This document shows, in pieces, positions 8,317-17,945 of a stretch of DNA of 64,000 nt. The stretch is from positions 2,853,501 to 2,917,500 of the forward strand of contig NC_020156.1 in assembly GCF_000332115.1 (NCBI RefSeq). Reading direction: 5' to 3'. A program made the translations under genes and the position numbers. The stretch's first letter is position 1; every line of letters begins with the position of its first letter. The notes under the pieces were generated by a model. The model was not told the origin of the DNA. It ran no database searches and was given only the letters and a program-made list of their open reading frames with translations. Origin of the DNA: Nonlabens dokdonensis DSW-6. GTDB taxonomy: Bacteria; Bacteroidota; Bacteroidia; Flavobacteriales; Flavobacteriaceae.

Positions 8317-10938
8317 ATGAGAAAATTGATACTTTTTGTTAGTTTGGTTTATTCTATTTACAGTTTGGGTCAAAACATTAATATTCCAGACCCAATTTTA
8401 AAAAATAGATTAGTTACTTTAAATTTTAATAATAATACAGCTTTTGATCAGAACGGAGATAGTATCAAAATTGATTTAGACAATGATAATGAAGTAAGTG
8501 TTACAGAAGCTGCTCGCGTTTATGAACTTCACTTTAATCAATTAAGTTTTCAGTCAGGTATAGGCTTAAATGATTTTCCTAATCTTGAAACACTTTACAT
8601 TCAAGCCTCTCATATGACCGTATTCACATTGGATGGATTATCAAATTTAAAAGATTTGCGAGTTGAAGGTCATAGGGGCAATGTTTTTGGTACAGTTTGG
8701 CTTACATCCTTAACCTTAAATAATCTAATAACTTTATCAGAAGTAAGATTAGATTCAAATGATAATTTAAGTACACTTAACATGAGTAATTTACCAGCTT
8801 TAGAAATTTTTCAAGTTCGATTTAGTGCTTTGACATCGCTAGATTTTACTGGTATGCAAAATTTAGAGAGAATTACTGCTGATAATAATAACCTCACCAA
8901 TGTAAACTTAACTGGCTTACCAAGTCTTGAATACCTGACATTGTCTAGAAATCAGCTTACCTCTATTGATATAACTACTTTACCTATTTTGAGAAGTTTA
9001 GGCGTCAATGTTAATTCATTAACTTCATTGGATATAAGTAATAATCCACTCATACACACTATTTATGCTATGGAAAATCAATTAAATTCTCTAACATTTA
9101 ATGGTCAATATACGATTCTTAACAACCTCGATTTAGGACAGAATCAATTCACATCCATTGATGTTTTACAGTTTCCCAATTTAGAGAGGTTAGATCTTGA
9201 TGACAATATGTTGAGTAGCATTGATATCTCGTCTAGTGATAATTTAGATTTTTTAAGAGTTGGTAACAATAACTTAAATAATATAGATGTCACGGATAGA
9301 GTAAATTTGCGAAATCTATATATTAATGAAAATAATTTAATAAATTTTGATATTGGGCAAATGGGTGTCAACCATTCTTCAAGACTAATTAATTTGTCTG
9401 ATAATATTTTATTAGAATCAATTAACGTAAAAAATAATCTTTCAGATGTATTTTTCCAAAATAATATCAATAATCTTCCTAATTTATTGTACGTATGCGT
9501 TGATGATCAGGAATTATCAAATTTTTCAAATTCATTTCCAAATACTGTTGTAAACAGCTATTGCTCATTCACACCAGGAGGTAATTTTAATGAAATAAAA
9601 GGAAGTATTTCTATAGATGTTGACAACAACGGTTGCGACACAACAGATCCAGTTTTTCCAAATTTTAATTTTACAGCAACAGATGGAACAATCACGGGAG
9701 TAATTTCTTCAAATCAAGCAGGAGAATATTATGCGCCAGTTCAAGACGGTCAACACACTATCACCCCAAACCCAGAAAACCCAACCTACTGGAATTTTTC
9801 ACCAGCAAATGTGGTAGTAGACTTCCCAACTCAAACAAGCCCATTTACACAAGATTTTTGTGTAACCGCAAATGGAACAGTAGAAGACTTAGAAGTAGTT
9901 GTTGTACCACTAGAACAAGCACGACCAGGATTTGATACAGACTATAAAGTGGTCATTAAAAATAAAGGAAATGTTACGACTAGCGGTTCTGTAACACTCG
10001 ATTTTGAAGAAGGGTTTATAACCTTACTTTCTTCCACGCCTACAGCTGCAATGCCAATAACTAATCAATTGAGTTGGTCAGTGAGTAATTTGCAGCCATT
10101 CCAGATGGAAGAATATGAGTTCACGATGACTCTAAATACGCCAACTCAAGCTACCAATCCTTTAAATGGTGGTGATATACTCACCTTTACAGGAACAGTT
10201 ACGGGAACTGGAGCAGACGCCATGCCAGCAGATAATGTGATGGTTTTTGATCAAACGGTAGTCAACTCTTATGATCCTAACGATAAAACTTGTCTAGAAG
10301 GGAAAACTATTGATCCTAGCGATGTTGGAGAGTACGTGCATTACATGATCCGTTTTGAGAACACAGGAACAGCTAGTGCGGTGAATATTGTGGTAAAGGA
10401 TGAGATTGATTTGAGTCAGTTTGATATCACGACATTGATTCCGTTAGGTGGTAGTCATGATTACTATACGAGAATCAGAGAAGGAAATGTGGTAGAATTT
10501 ATTCATGAAGATATCAATTTAGATTTCAACGATGCGACTAATGATGGTCATGTATTATTTAAAATCAAAACTTTAAACACTTTAGTGACTGGAGATACTT
10601 TTGATAATACTGCAGAGATTTATTTTGATTTTAATTTCCCAATCGTGACCAATACCGAAACGGTAACGGTTCAAAGTACTGCGAGCATCTATGAAGCAAC
10701 AGATGCATCTATTGCGGTGTATCCTAATCCTACATCAAGCTTATTAAACATAACTAGTGAAAATGGTATTCAGAATGTTACCGTTATGAATATAAATGGT
10801 AGGTTACTATCACAATATCAGTTTACGAGCAATCAGTTAGCACAACAGATTGACGTTTCTAATCTAGGAACAGGAATGTATTTTGTGACCATAGTTAGTG
10901 ACTTAGGCAGTAGTACTCAAAAGGTCGTGGTAGAGTAG
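8317..10938 (+). CDS. Leucine-rich repeat surface protein with T9SS type A sorting domain
   Basis: I start at the ATG at 8317, because the frame upstream offers only a TTG and the signal peptide begins here (MRKLILFVSLVYSIYSLGQ). The 873-residue product has an LRR region from about 40 to 400 with repeats such as LTSLDISNNPLIHTI. A beta-rich module containing NSYDPNDKTCLEG follows, then a type A tail from about 800 with YPNPTSSLLNI and a terminal QKVVVE. The protein should cross the outer membrane by the type IX system and be anchored or released at the surface; its binding partner is unknown. It is first of three tandem relatives, and its middle module is nearly identical in DNA to that of the third gene. 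Confidence 0.88.
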   Translation: MRKLILFVSLVYSIYSLGQNINIPDPILKNRLVTLNFNNNTAFDQNGDSIKIDLDNDNEVSVTEAARVYELHFNQLSFQSGIGLNDFPNLETLYIQASHMTVFTLDGLSNLKDLRVEGHRGNVFGTVWLTSLTLNNLITLSEVRLDSNDNLSTLNMSNLPALEIFQVRFSALTSLDFTGMQNLERITADNNNLTNVNLTGLPSLEYLTLSRNQLTSIDITTLPILRSLGVNVNSLTSLDISNNPLIHTIYAMENQLNSLTFNGQYTILNNLDLGQNQFTSIDVLQFPNLERLDLDDNMLSSIDISSSDNLDFLRVGNNNLNNIDVTDRVNLRNLYINENNLINFDIGQMGVNHSSRLINLSDNILLESINVKNNLSDVFFQNNINNLPNLLYVCVDDQELSNFSNSFPNTVVNSYCSFTPGGNFNEIKGSISIDVDNNGCDTTDPVFPNFNFTATDGTITGVISSNQAGEYYAPVQDGQHTITPNPENPTYWNFSPANVVVDFPTQTSPFTQDFCVTANGTVEDLEVVVVPLEQARPGFDTDYKVVIKNKGNVTTSGSVTLDFEEGFITLLSSTPTAAMPITNQLSWSVSNLQPFQMEEYEFTMTLNTPTQATNPLNGGDILTFTGTVTGTGADAMPADNVMVFDQTVVNSYDPNDKTCLEGKTIDPSDVGEYVHYMIRFENTGTASAVNIVVKDEIDLSQFDITTLIPLGGSHDYYTRIREGNVVEFIHEDINLDFNDATNDGHVLFKIKTLNTLVTGDTFDNTAEIYFDFNFPIVTNTETVTVQSTASIYEATDASIAVYPNPTSSLLNITSENGIQNVTVMNINGRLLSQYQFTSNQLAQQIDVSNLGTGMYFVTIVSDLGSSTQKVVVE

Positions 10939-10954
10939 TAAGCTGGGGTTTGTT

Positions 10955-10972
10955 ACGCTTTCGCGAAAGCGT
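10955..10972. repeat. Palindromic repeat copy 4 (ACGCTTTCGCGAAAGCGT)
   Basis: Exact core between the first and second type A genes; the outer bases also pair, A with T. Confidence 0.95.
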
Positions 10973-11006
10973 AATTGCAATTATTAATCATACTTAAATT
11001 TTATTT

Positions 11007-13991
11007 ATGAAAGGATTCTTTTTTATTATCGCTGTAAGTTTATTCAGTTTGTCTAGCGCGCAATGTACTTATAAATTAAAGTACCAGTCATCGCAAATTT
11101 TTACCGATAGAAGCAACATTCCCACTTACCAGTATACCATTAATTCGGGCCAGCCACAAAATATCTCAGGTGCTGCGGCAAATGGTTATGAACATACAAT
11201 TACGGTTAATGATGGTGATTTGATAATATTTACACTGACCTCTTTTGGTATGGATAGTGATGGAACCACACAGTACGGTGAATTAGCCATTGAAGATTCT
11301 GATGGGATTACCGTAGGCCAAACAGTAGAATTAATGAAAGAAGGAAGCAATGTTACTGCTGTTGCATCTTGTACAACCTGTCCAGTTATAACTAACCTTA
11401 CTTTATCTAGACCTACCATATCAATATCTCCTTATCCTAATTTATTACGATGGAATGCTGGTGGCACAGAAACACAGTGGGAAATTGTTGCAGTACCATA
11501 TGCTACTGATGTTAACGATGTGATGAACACAGTGTGGTCTACAACAGTTAATACCACAACCTTTGAATTCACTCCTAATATTTTACCTGATAATGAGTTG
11601 TATTCCATCTATGTAAGAGCTCTCTGTGGTACTTCTAGTTTTAGTAAATTCAAATTAAGCAAAGTGCTAAAATCTGGAACTCCTGCAGAAATTCCAAGTA
11701 GTGCTTATGATTACAGCTTTTCTAATCAAATTGTAGATCGTAAAGGTGGCTATTTTGAGTTTGAGGATCTTGATATCAATCATGATAATATCATTCAGGA
11801 AAGAGAATTAAACAATGTAAGAAGCATAAGTCTAGATTTTAAAAGTTCACTCAACTTAACTCCTATATTAACTCGATTACAATCCGTGGAAATTGCAACT
11901 ATAGCGGGAGATCAAACAACGCCAGTAGATATTTCTCAATTAATTAATTTAAAGGGTATTTCATTAAAAGAATTAAGTTCTTCCTCTATTGATTTAACGT
12001 CAAATACTTTTTTACAAGGTATTATAATTGATTATAGTGCCACATCACTAACTGATGTTAATACAAACGGATTAAATTTTTTAGAAGTTTTTATGGCGCT
12101 CAATTCTAGAATAGAAACAGTAGATTTTTCTACAAATCCATTGATTAGGAAGGTTTATTTACCAGTATCTTTTCTAGATTGTAATGATTTAACTGGTGCA
12201 AATTCAATAACATTCCTTAGGCTTTCTGATAATGGCTCTTTGTTGAACACTGATGTGGTGAGCACTTTACAAAATTTAGAAATTCTTTATTTAACAAGCA
12301 CAAGCCTTTTAGATTTTGATTTAAGTAGCTTACCGGAATTAAGAGAATTTAGATCAACTAATTCTTCTTTAGTCGCTGTAAATTTTAATTCCAACACGAA
12401 ACTTGAAAAATACGATTTAAGTGATTGTGACGATTTAATAGCTATTTATCACCGTAATGGTAGATTCAACGATTACAATCCAAATTTTTCTCCTGGTTAT
12501 TTTGTTTTTGATGATACGCCTGCATTACAATATATTTGTGTAGATGATTTTAACGTAGCAAGCGTTAATAGTGAATTAGCTCAATTTCCTGTTAGAACTG
12601 CCGTGGTTAATAATGATTGTTCATTAGGTGTAGATGGTGCTATAAATCGAGTTACTGGAACTGTAACTTTGGATAGCGACTTAAATGGATGTGATTTAGT
12701 CGATCCAAGATTTGCACATATTAAAATGGAAAACATACAAAATGGTACTTTTTTCTCGGCTAACTCAAATGGAGAATATACTTTACCATTAACTAATGGC
12801 GTTTTTAATTATGCACCTGTGTTAGAAAATCCAACTTATTTTAATGTATCGCCTAATTCTTTAAACGTTACATTTCCAACAACAGCAACTCCATACAATC
12901 AAGATTTTTGTATAACTCCCTTAGGCTCTATTGAAGATTTAGAAATAATTATTGTACCGTTAAATGATGCAGTTCCAGGATTTGATGCTAGTTACAAGGT
13001 GATGATTAAAAATAAAGGCACTGTGATTCAAGATGGATCTTTTTACATAGAATATGATCCAAATTATGAGACTTTGGTCTCTACGAGTCCCGTAGCAAAC
13101 ATTTTGAGTGCTAATAGATTAGAATGGTCATTTTTTGGAATAGAGCCATTTGAGGTAAGAAACTTTGAATTTGTCATGAATTTAAATACTCCTACTGACG
13201 CTGTTTTCCCTCTTAACTTAGGAGACAATGTAGATTATTTAGGTATTGTATCTACTAGCTCTGGTAATGATCAAATGCTTACAGATAATATTTTCAATCT
13301 CAAACAAATAGTAGTTAACAGTTTTGATCCTAATGATAAAACATGTTTGCAAGGTTCAGTTATTGAACCATCTCAAATAGGTGATTATATACACTATATG
13401 ATAAGATTTGAAAATTTAGGAACAGCACCTGCGAGAAATGTCATTATTACTGATCAGATTGATATTACTAAATTTGATCTATCTTCTATTGTTCCTATGG
13501 AATCTTCTCACGATTATGTCTTTCAAAATTTATCTGGTAATGAGATTAAATTCTTTTTTGAAAACATCAATCTAGACTTCAATGATGCGACTAATGATGG
13601 TTACGTGTTATTTAAAATCAAAACGCTCACCACGTTAACTGAAGGTGATACTTTTGATAATACTGCAGAGATTTATTTTGATTTTAACTTCCCGATTGTG
13701 ACAAATACAGAAACGGTAACTATAATGACAACTGCAAGTATAGGAGAAACTACGGATCGTTCCATTTCAGTATATCCTAATCCTGCAAAAGATTTTATAA
13801 CAGTTTCCTCAGTGAACAATCTTAAGAGTGCCACATTAATTGATGTAAACGGTAGAACTTTATCTCAAACTAATTTTACCGGAAACACAACAGAACAACG
13901 CATTTCTTTAGAGAACCTAACTTCAGGAGTTTACTTTGTCACTATTCAAAGTGATTTAGGTCAAAAGGTGGAGAAAGTGATTGTGGAGTAA
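11007..13991 (+). CDS. Secreted repeat protein with T9SS type A sorting domain
   Basis: The 994-residue product starts with a signal peptide MKGFFFIIAVSLFSLSSAQ. Residues 20-120 look like a beta-sandwich, about 125-225 resembles a fibronectin type III domain, and 240-560 has irregular LRR-like repeats. It then carries the same NSFDPNDKTCLQG module as its neighbours and a type A tail (SVYPNPAKDFITV to the end, EKVIVE). Its last roughly 290 bases are nearly identical to those of the third gene, while the middle has diverged, so the tail has been shared by recombination. Likely a surface protein exported by the type IX system; ligand unknown. An intrinsic terminator follows. Confidence 0.85.
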   Translation: MKGFFFIIAVSLFSLSSAQCTYKLKYQSSQIFTDRSNIPTYQYTINSGQPQNISGAAANGYEHTITVNDGDLIIFTLTSFGMDSDGTTQYGELAIEDSDGITVGQTVELMKEGSNVTAVASCTTCPVITNLTLSRPTISISPYPNLLRWNAGGTETQWEIVAVPYATDVNDVMNTVWSTTVNTTTFEFTPNILPDNELYSIYVRALCGTSSFSKFKLSKVLKSGTPAEIPSSAYDYSFSNQIVDRKGGYFEFEDLDINHDNIIQERELNNVRSISLDFKSSLNLTPILTRLQSVEIATIAGDQTTPVDISQLINLKGISLKELSSSSIDLTSNTFLQGIIIDYSATSLTDVNTNGLNFLEVFMALNSRIETVDFSTNPLIRKVYLPVSFLDCNDLTGANSITFLRLSDNGSLLNTDVVSTLQNLEILYLTSTSLLDFDLSSLPELREFRSTNSSLVAVNFNSNTKLEKYDLSDCDDLIAIYHRNGRFNDYNPNFSPGYFVFDDTPALQYICVDDFNVASVNSELAQFPVRTAVVNNDCSLGVDGAINRVTGTVTLDSDLNGCDLVDPRFAHIKMENIQNGTFFSANSNGEYTLPLTNGVFNYAPVLENPTYFNVSPNSLNVTFPTTATPYNQDFCITPLGSIEDLEIIIVPLNDAVPGFDASYKVMIKNKGTVIQDGSFYIEYDPNYETLVSTSPVANILSANRLEWSFFGIEPFEVRNFEFVMNLNTPTDAVFPLNLGDNVDYLGIVSTSSGNDQMLTDNIFNLKQIVVNSFDPNDKTCLQGSVIEPSQIGDYIHYMIRFENLGTAPARNVIITDQIDITKFDLSSIVPMESSHDYVFQNLSGNEIKFFFENINLDFNDATNDGYVLFKIKTLTTLTEGDTFDNTAEIYFDFNFPIVTNTETVTIMTTASIGETTDRSISVYPNPAKDFITVSSVNNLKSATLIDVNGRTLSQTNFTGNTTEQRISLENLTSGVYFVTIQSDLGQKVEKVIVE

Positions 13992-14014
13992 ACACATACG
14001 ATTTTTATTTGAGC

Positions 14015-14045
14015 AAGGCCTTTTCTAATGAAGAGGCTTTTTTTC
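14015..14045 (+). terminator. Intrinsic terminator after the second type A gene
   Basis: AAGGCCTTTTC and GAAGAGGCTTT form a stem around TAAT and run into a T-tract. The same structure follows the third gene. Confidence 0.75.
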
Positions 14046-14061
14046 CGCTTTCGCGAAAGCG
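14045..14061. repeat. Palindromic repeat copy 5
   Basis: Exact core abutting the T-tract of the preceding terminator. Confidence 0.95.
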
Positions 14062-14149
14062 ATACCTCAATTTAAATTAATTCTAGAAAATAAACTTTTC
14101 AATACGCAACTTTTTGTATCATTCTGTATCTTTAGAAAAATCACCAGTT

Positions 14150-16636
14150 ATGAAATATCCTTTTAAGCTTTTATCATTTTTAATTTTGTTTTCGTTTTTG
14201 GGCTTTTCTCAAGATGAAGGTACATTTTGGTATTTTGGAGAAAATGCTGGACTTGATTTTTCTACAAGTCCTCCATCAAGCATTTCGGATGGAGCTTTAA
14301 ACTCTTTTGAAGGTTGTTCAACTATAAGCGATGGTCTAGGTAATTTATTAATGTATACCGACGGTACTACCATCTGGAATCGAAATCACATTCCTATGCC
14401 TAATGGCACTGGTTTATCAGGCAATTCGTCTAGTGCTCAGTCTTCTACTATAATCAAAGATCTAAACAGTCCTAATTTGTATTATATTCTTAGTGTGGGT
14501 GTTTCTTCAGGATTATATTACTCCATTGTAGATATGAATTTAGAAAATGGATTGGGAAATGTAGTTAATGGAAGAAGAAATATACTAATCGATCAAAACA
14601 CTCAGGAGAAAGTAACTTTTACTATAAATAGTGCAGGTGATGCATACTGGATCATAACTTTTGATGAGCCCGAATATAAAGTTTATCGCGCCGCAGGAGG
14701 AATTGTTTTTAGTTCAAGTTTGGTAACATCAAATTTGCCAGCGACTTCGATTTTAGCCGATAATCGTGGGATGTTAAAAGTTTCACCTGATGGCACAAAA
14801 TTAATTAATACAAGTGTTGGTGATGGAGCTATTATGACCACATTTGACCGTTCTACTGGTATCGTAAGTAATCCGATTCAATTATTTGGTTTAGGATTTA
14901 ATAATTTTTATGGAGCAGAATTTAGTCCAGATTCTAACCTTGTTTATTTAAATGGGAATTCATCATTGACAGGTAATAACTGTGGGACATCAAATCAAAG
15001 AGAAATTTATCAATATCAAATTGGTGGCTCGGCAAATTGGAATACTCAACCTATTGCATTAGGAGGTTCAATAGGAGCAAACTCTGGTCGTGGTGCATTA
15101 CAATTGGCCAAAGACGGAAAGATTTATTTTGCCAGAACTTGTCAGCCTTGGTTAGGAGTAATTAATAACCCAACTGTTATAGGTACAGGAGCTAATTATG
15201 TGGATGATGCTGTTCCATTAGCTAATAGTAGTCTAAGTAGGGAAGGTCTACCTAATACCTATGTTTTTGATTATCGAGATACTTACAATACTATTATAGG
15301 AAGTTCTGTTCTAGACGTTGATAGTAATGGTTGTGACGTGACTGACCCAGCATTTTCAAATTTATTTTATACACTTAGTTCCAGTAACTTCAATTCTTAT
15401 GCTATTTCAAATCAAAATGGCACTTATGAAACATTATCTCCAAACGGGATTTTCACACTTACTCCACAACCTGAAAACCCAACCTACTGGAATTTTTCAC
15501 CAGCAAATGTGGTAGTAGACTTTCCAACTCAAACCAGTCCATTCACTCAAGACTTTTGCGTCACCGCAAATGGTACCATTGAAGACTTAGAGGTATTTGT
15601 TCTACCATTAGAACAAGCTCGTCCAGGTTTTGATACAGACTATAAAGTGGTAATAAAAAACAAAGGAAATCAAACGGCAAGTGGTTCAGTGACTCTGGAC
15701 TTTGAAGAAGATTTTATGACCTTACTTTCTACTAATCCTAATGCAGGAAACACACCTAGCAATCAATTAAGTTGGTCATTTAGTAATTTGCAGCCTTTTC
15801 AAATGGAAGAATATGAGTTTACCATGACTTTAAATACGCCTACTCAGGCTACGAATCCATTAAATGGTGGTGATACCTTAATCTTTACAGGAACTGTTAC
15901 CGGAACAGGAATAGACGCCATGCCAGCAGACAACACCATGGTATTTGATCAAACGGTTGTTAATTCTTATGATCCTAATGATAAAACTTGTCTGGAAGGA
16001 GAAACTATCGAACCTAGCGATGTCGGAGAATATGTGCATTACATGATCCGTTTTGAAAACACAGGAACAGCTAGTGCGGTTAATGTGGTGATTAAAGATG
16101 AAATAGACTTGACTCAGTTTGATATCACGACATTGATTCCGTTAGGTGGTAGTCACGATTATTATACGAGAATCAGAGAAGGAAACGTGGTAGAATTCAT
16201 TCATGAAAACATCAATCTAGATTTTAACGATGCGACTAATGATGGTCATGTATTATTTAAAATCAAAACGTTGAACACCTTAACTGATGGCGATACATTT
16301 GATAATACGGCTGAGATTTATTTTGATTTTAATTTCCCGATCGTGACAAATACAGAAACGGTAACTATAATGACTACAGCAAGTATAGGAGAAACTACGG
16401 ATCGTTCCATTTCAGTATATCCTAATCCTGCAAAAGATTTTATAACAGTTTCCTCAGTGAACAAGCTTAAGAGTGCCACATTAATTGATGTAAACGGTAG
16501 AACTTTATCTCAAACTAATTTTACCGGAAACACAACAGAACAACGCATTTCTTTAGATAAGCTAACTTCAGGAGTTTACTTTGTCACAATTCAGAGTGAT
16601 TTAGGTAAAAAGGTAGAGAAAGTGATTGTGGAGTAA
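14150..16636 (+). CDS. Beta-propeller-like surface protein with T9SS type A sorting domain
   Basis: I choose the ATG at 14150 because a signal peptide (MKYPFKLLSFLILFSFLGFSQ) begins there; the frame is open 12 codons upstream but without signal character. The 828-residue product opens with FWYFGENAGLDF and a repeat domain of about 390 residues resembling a beta-propeller. That N-terminus is homologous to the three type B proteins at 37.9-46.2 kb (WYFG...GIDF), yet here it is joined to the DPNDK module and a type A tail. The middle matches the 8317 gene and the final part the 11007 gene almost base for base, so this gene is a mosaic. Predicted surface protein; ligand unknown. Confidence 0.86.
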   Translation: MKYPFKLLSFLILFSFLGFSQDEGTFWYFGENAGLDFSTSPPSSISDGALNSFEGCSTISDGLGNLLMYTDGTTIWNRNHIPMPNGTGLSGNSSSAQSSTIIKDLNSPNLYYILSVGVSSGLYYSIVDMNLENGLGNVVNGRRNILIDQNTQEKVTFTINSAGDAYWIITFDEPEYKVYRAAGGIVFSSSLVTSNLPATSILADNRGMLKVSPDGTKLINTSVGDGAIMTTFDRSTGIVSNPIQLFGLGFNNFYGAEFSPDSNLVYLNGNSSLTGNNCGTSNQREIYQYQIGGSANWNTQPIALGGSIGANSGRGALQLAKDGKIYFARTCQPWLGVINNPTVIGTGANYVDDAVPLANSSLSREGLPNTYVFDYRDTYNTIIGSSVLDVDSNGCDVTDPAFSNLFYTLSSSNFNSYAISNQNGTYETLSPNGIFTLTPQPENPTYWNFSPANVVVDFPTQTSPFTQDFCVTANGTIEDLEVFVLPLEQARPGFDTDYKVVIKNKGNQTASGSVTLDFEEDFMTLLSTNPNAGNTPSNQLSWSFSNLQPFQMEEYEFTMTLNTPTQATNPLNGGDTLIFTGTVTGTGIDAMPADNTMVFDQTVVNSYDPNDKTCLEGETIEPSDVGEYVHYMIRFENTGTASAVNVVIKDEIDLTQFDITTLIPLGGSHDYYTRIREGNVVEFIHENINLDFNDATNDGHVLFKIKTLNTLTDGDTFDNTAEIYFDFNFPIVTNTETVTIMTTASIGETTDRSISVYPNPAKDFITVSSVNKLKSATLIDVNGRTLSQTNFTGNTTEQRISLDKLTSGVYFVTIQSDLGKKVEKVIVE

Positions 16637-16666
16637 ACTAGATTTACTAATAATTTGAAAACTACA

Positions 16667-16696
16667 AAGCCTTTTCTAATGAAGAGGCTTTTTTGT
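16667..16696 (+). terminator. Intrinsic terminator after the third type A gene
   Basis: AAGCCTTTTC and GAAGAGGCTT form a 10-bp stem (one G-U pair) with loop TAAT, followed by a T-run. Confidence 0.82.
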
Positions 16697-16697
16697 T

Positions 16698-16715
16698 CCG
16701 CTTTCTCGAAAGCGG
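16698..16715. repeat. Palindromic repeat, variant copy (CCGCTTTCTCGAAAGCGG)
   Basis: One base differs from the full palindrome: the central CGCG is CTCG. This is the only imperfect copy I found. Confidence 0.85.
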
Positions 16716-17050
16716 TAAAAGCCCCATCATAAAACGTTCATTAAGCTACTTATGAAAAGCTGATATTTTTCAAAACTTAATTGACTTTATATCTAGCAAC
16801 TGTCGGATTGTTCAAAATGTATAGGACATAGATAGTTTCTAATTTAACGGTACATTATTCAAACACAGGAAAAACGTTAAACATTATCTAACAAAAATAG
16901 CAGATCATCAGCATTAAATCGGTTTTATCGATTTTTAGAATTCGTTATAATTATTAACATTTGTTACGTGGTATTTTTGCAAAATCAAAGTAAAATAAAA
17001 ACTATAACTACCATTATTACGTAGTTATAGATGTAAATAAATTCTTAATT
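16716..17050. other. Intergenic region before a VGINT protein
   Basis: About 335 bases, AT-rich, without a credible gene. TATTTTTG at 16972-16979 fits the -7 consensus TAnnTTTG but I see no properly spaced -33 TTG. The promoter of the following gene probably lies here. Confidence 0.4.
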
Positions 17051-17788
17051 ATGAAAAATATATTGTTTTTGTTAATGACGATTTTAGGTACGTCGAGTGC
17101 CTTCTCCCAAGTAGGAATTAACACACCAACTCCTGACGAGTCTGCCGTTTTAGACATCTCATCGAGTGATAAAGGAGTATTGTTCCCACGTATGGATTTA
17201 GGGGACTTAACCGTTGCAGATCCAGTTGTAAATCCAGAAGAAAGTTTGGTAGTATGGAATACAGATGCTGCAAACGGCGGAGCGGCAAAAGGATTTTATT
17301 ATTGGGATGACATGTGGAAACCTTTTGGGTCAGCTGCTAACTCTAATAACGAATTATCTGGTGTTTTTGGTAAATTAACTTTGGACTCAAATTTGAGTAT
17401 TAACTTAAGAAGGTATAATAACACTTCAATTAACGGCTCTTCCTCTGGAACTTCGTCGGGAACATCACTCAATAAAGGTCAGTTTACCATACGTCCAGAG
17501 GTCGATGGCAGGTATCAAGTGATTTATACGGTTAGTTATAAAAAAGATAATAATTCAGGTGCAGATGAGATCGAATTTTACTTTTCTGAGAATACAAATG
17601 CCATAAACGAAAGTAAGAAAACCGGTAGTTTGTCAACCTCTAAAACCACAGTTACTAACACTATCGAGCTAGATCTTAGAGCAAATCAAACCTACGGCAT
17701 CGGTTTTTCAAGAAGTAATGAGGCTCCTAACAATGTACCATTAACGATTTTTGCTGACTTAACAGAGTTTAGCATTCAGCGTCTTTAA
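17051..17788 (+). CDS. Secreted VGINT-type protein with a possible C1q/TNF-like domain
   Basis: The 245-residue product has a signal peptide MKNILFLLMTILGTSSAFSQ followed by VGINTPTPDESAVLDISS and LFPRMDL, the N-terminal signature of a large group of secreted Bacteroidota proteins. The C-terminal 135 residues are beta-rich; the segments DGRYQVIYTVSYKK and FSIQRL at the end suggest a C1q/TNF-like jelly-roll, which is inference. No T9SS sorting tail is visible. It converges with the tandem-repeat VGINT gene, with 157 bases between their ends. Function unknown; possibly a surface or adhesion component. Confidence 0.7.
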   Translation: MKNILFLLMTILGTSSAFSQVGINTPTPDESAVLDISSSDKGVLFPRMDLGDLTVADPVVNPEESLVVWNTDAANGGAAKGFYYWDDMWKPFGSAANSNNELSGVFGKLTLDSNLSINLRRYNNTSINGSSSGTSSGTSLNKGQFTIRPEVDGRYQVIYTVSYKKDNNSGADEIEFYFSENTNAINESKKTGSLSTSKTTVTNTIELDLRANQTYGIGFSRSNEAPNNVPLTIFADLTEFSIQRL

Positions 17789-17863
17789 GGTAGTTCGATT
17801 ATTACGCTTTTTCTGATGCTGTGCTTATCCTATGAATTAAAGCGCAAGTAATTTTTATAGTTT

Positions 17864-17880
17864 CGCTTTCGCGAAAGCGG
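17864..17880. repeat. Palindromic repeat copy 6
   Basis: Exact core between the two convergent VGINT genes; the right arm extends to GCGGAA. Confidence 0.95.
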
Positions 17881-17945
17881 AACTTCAACAACTAGTAGTT
17901 CATTTTAACACCATAGCTTTTCTTCATCAATCTTGTAATTGAAAT

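Noticed and set aside
10955-10972. Palindromic repeats as intrinsic terminators
   Set aside because: The palindrome has no loop and rarely a T-run, occurs inside genes and before genes, and real terminators with stems and T-tracts are often present beside it.
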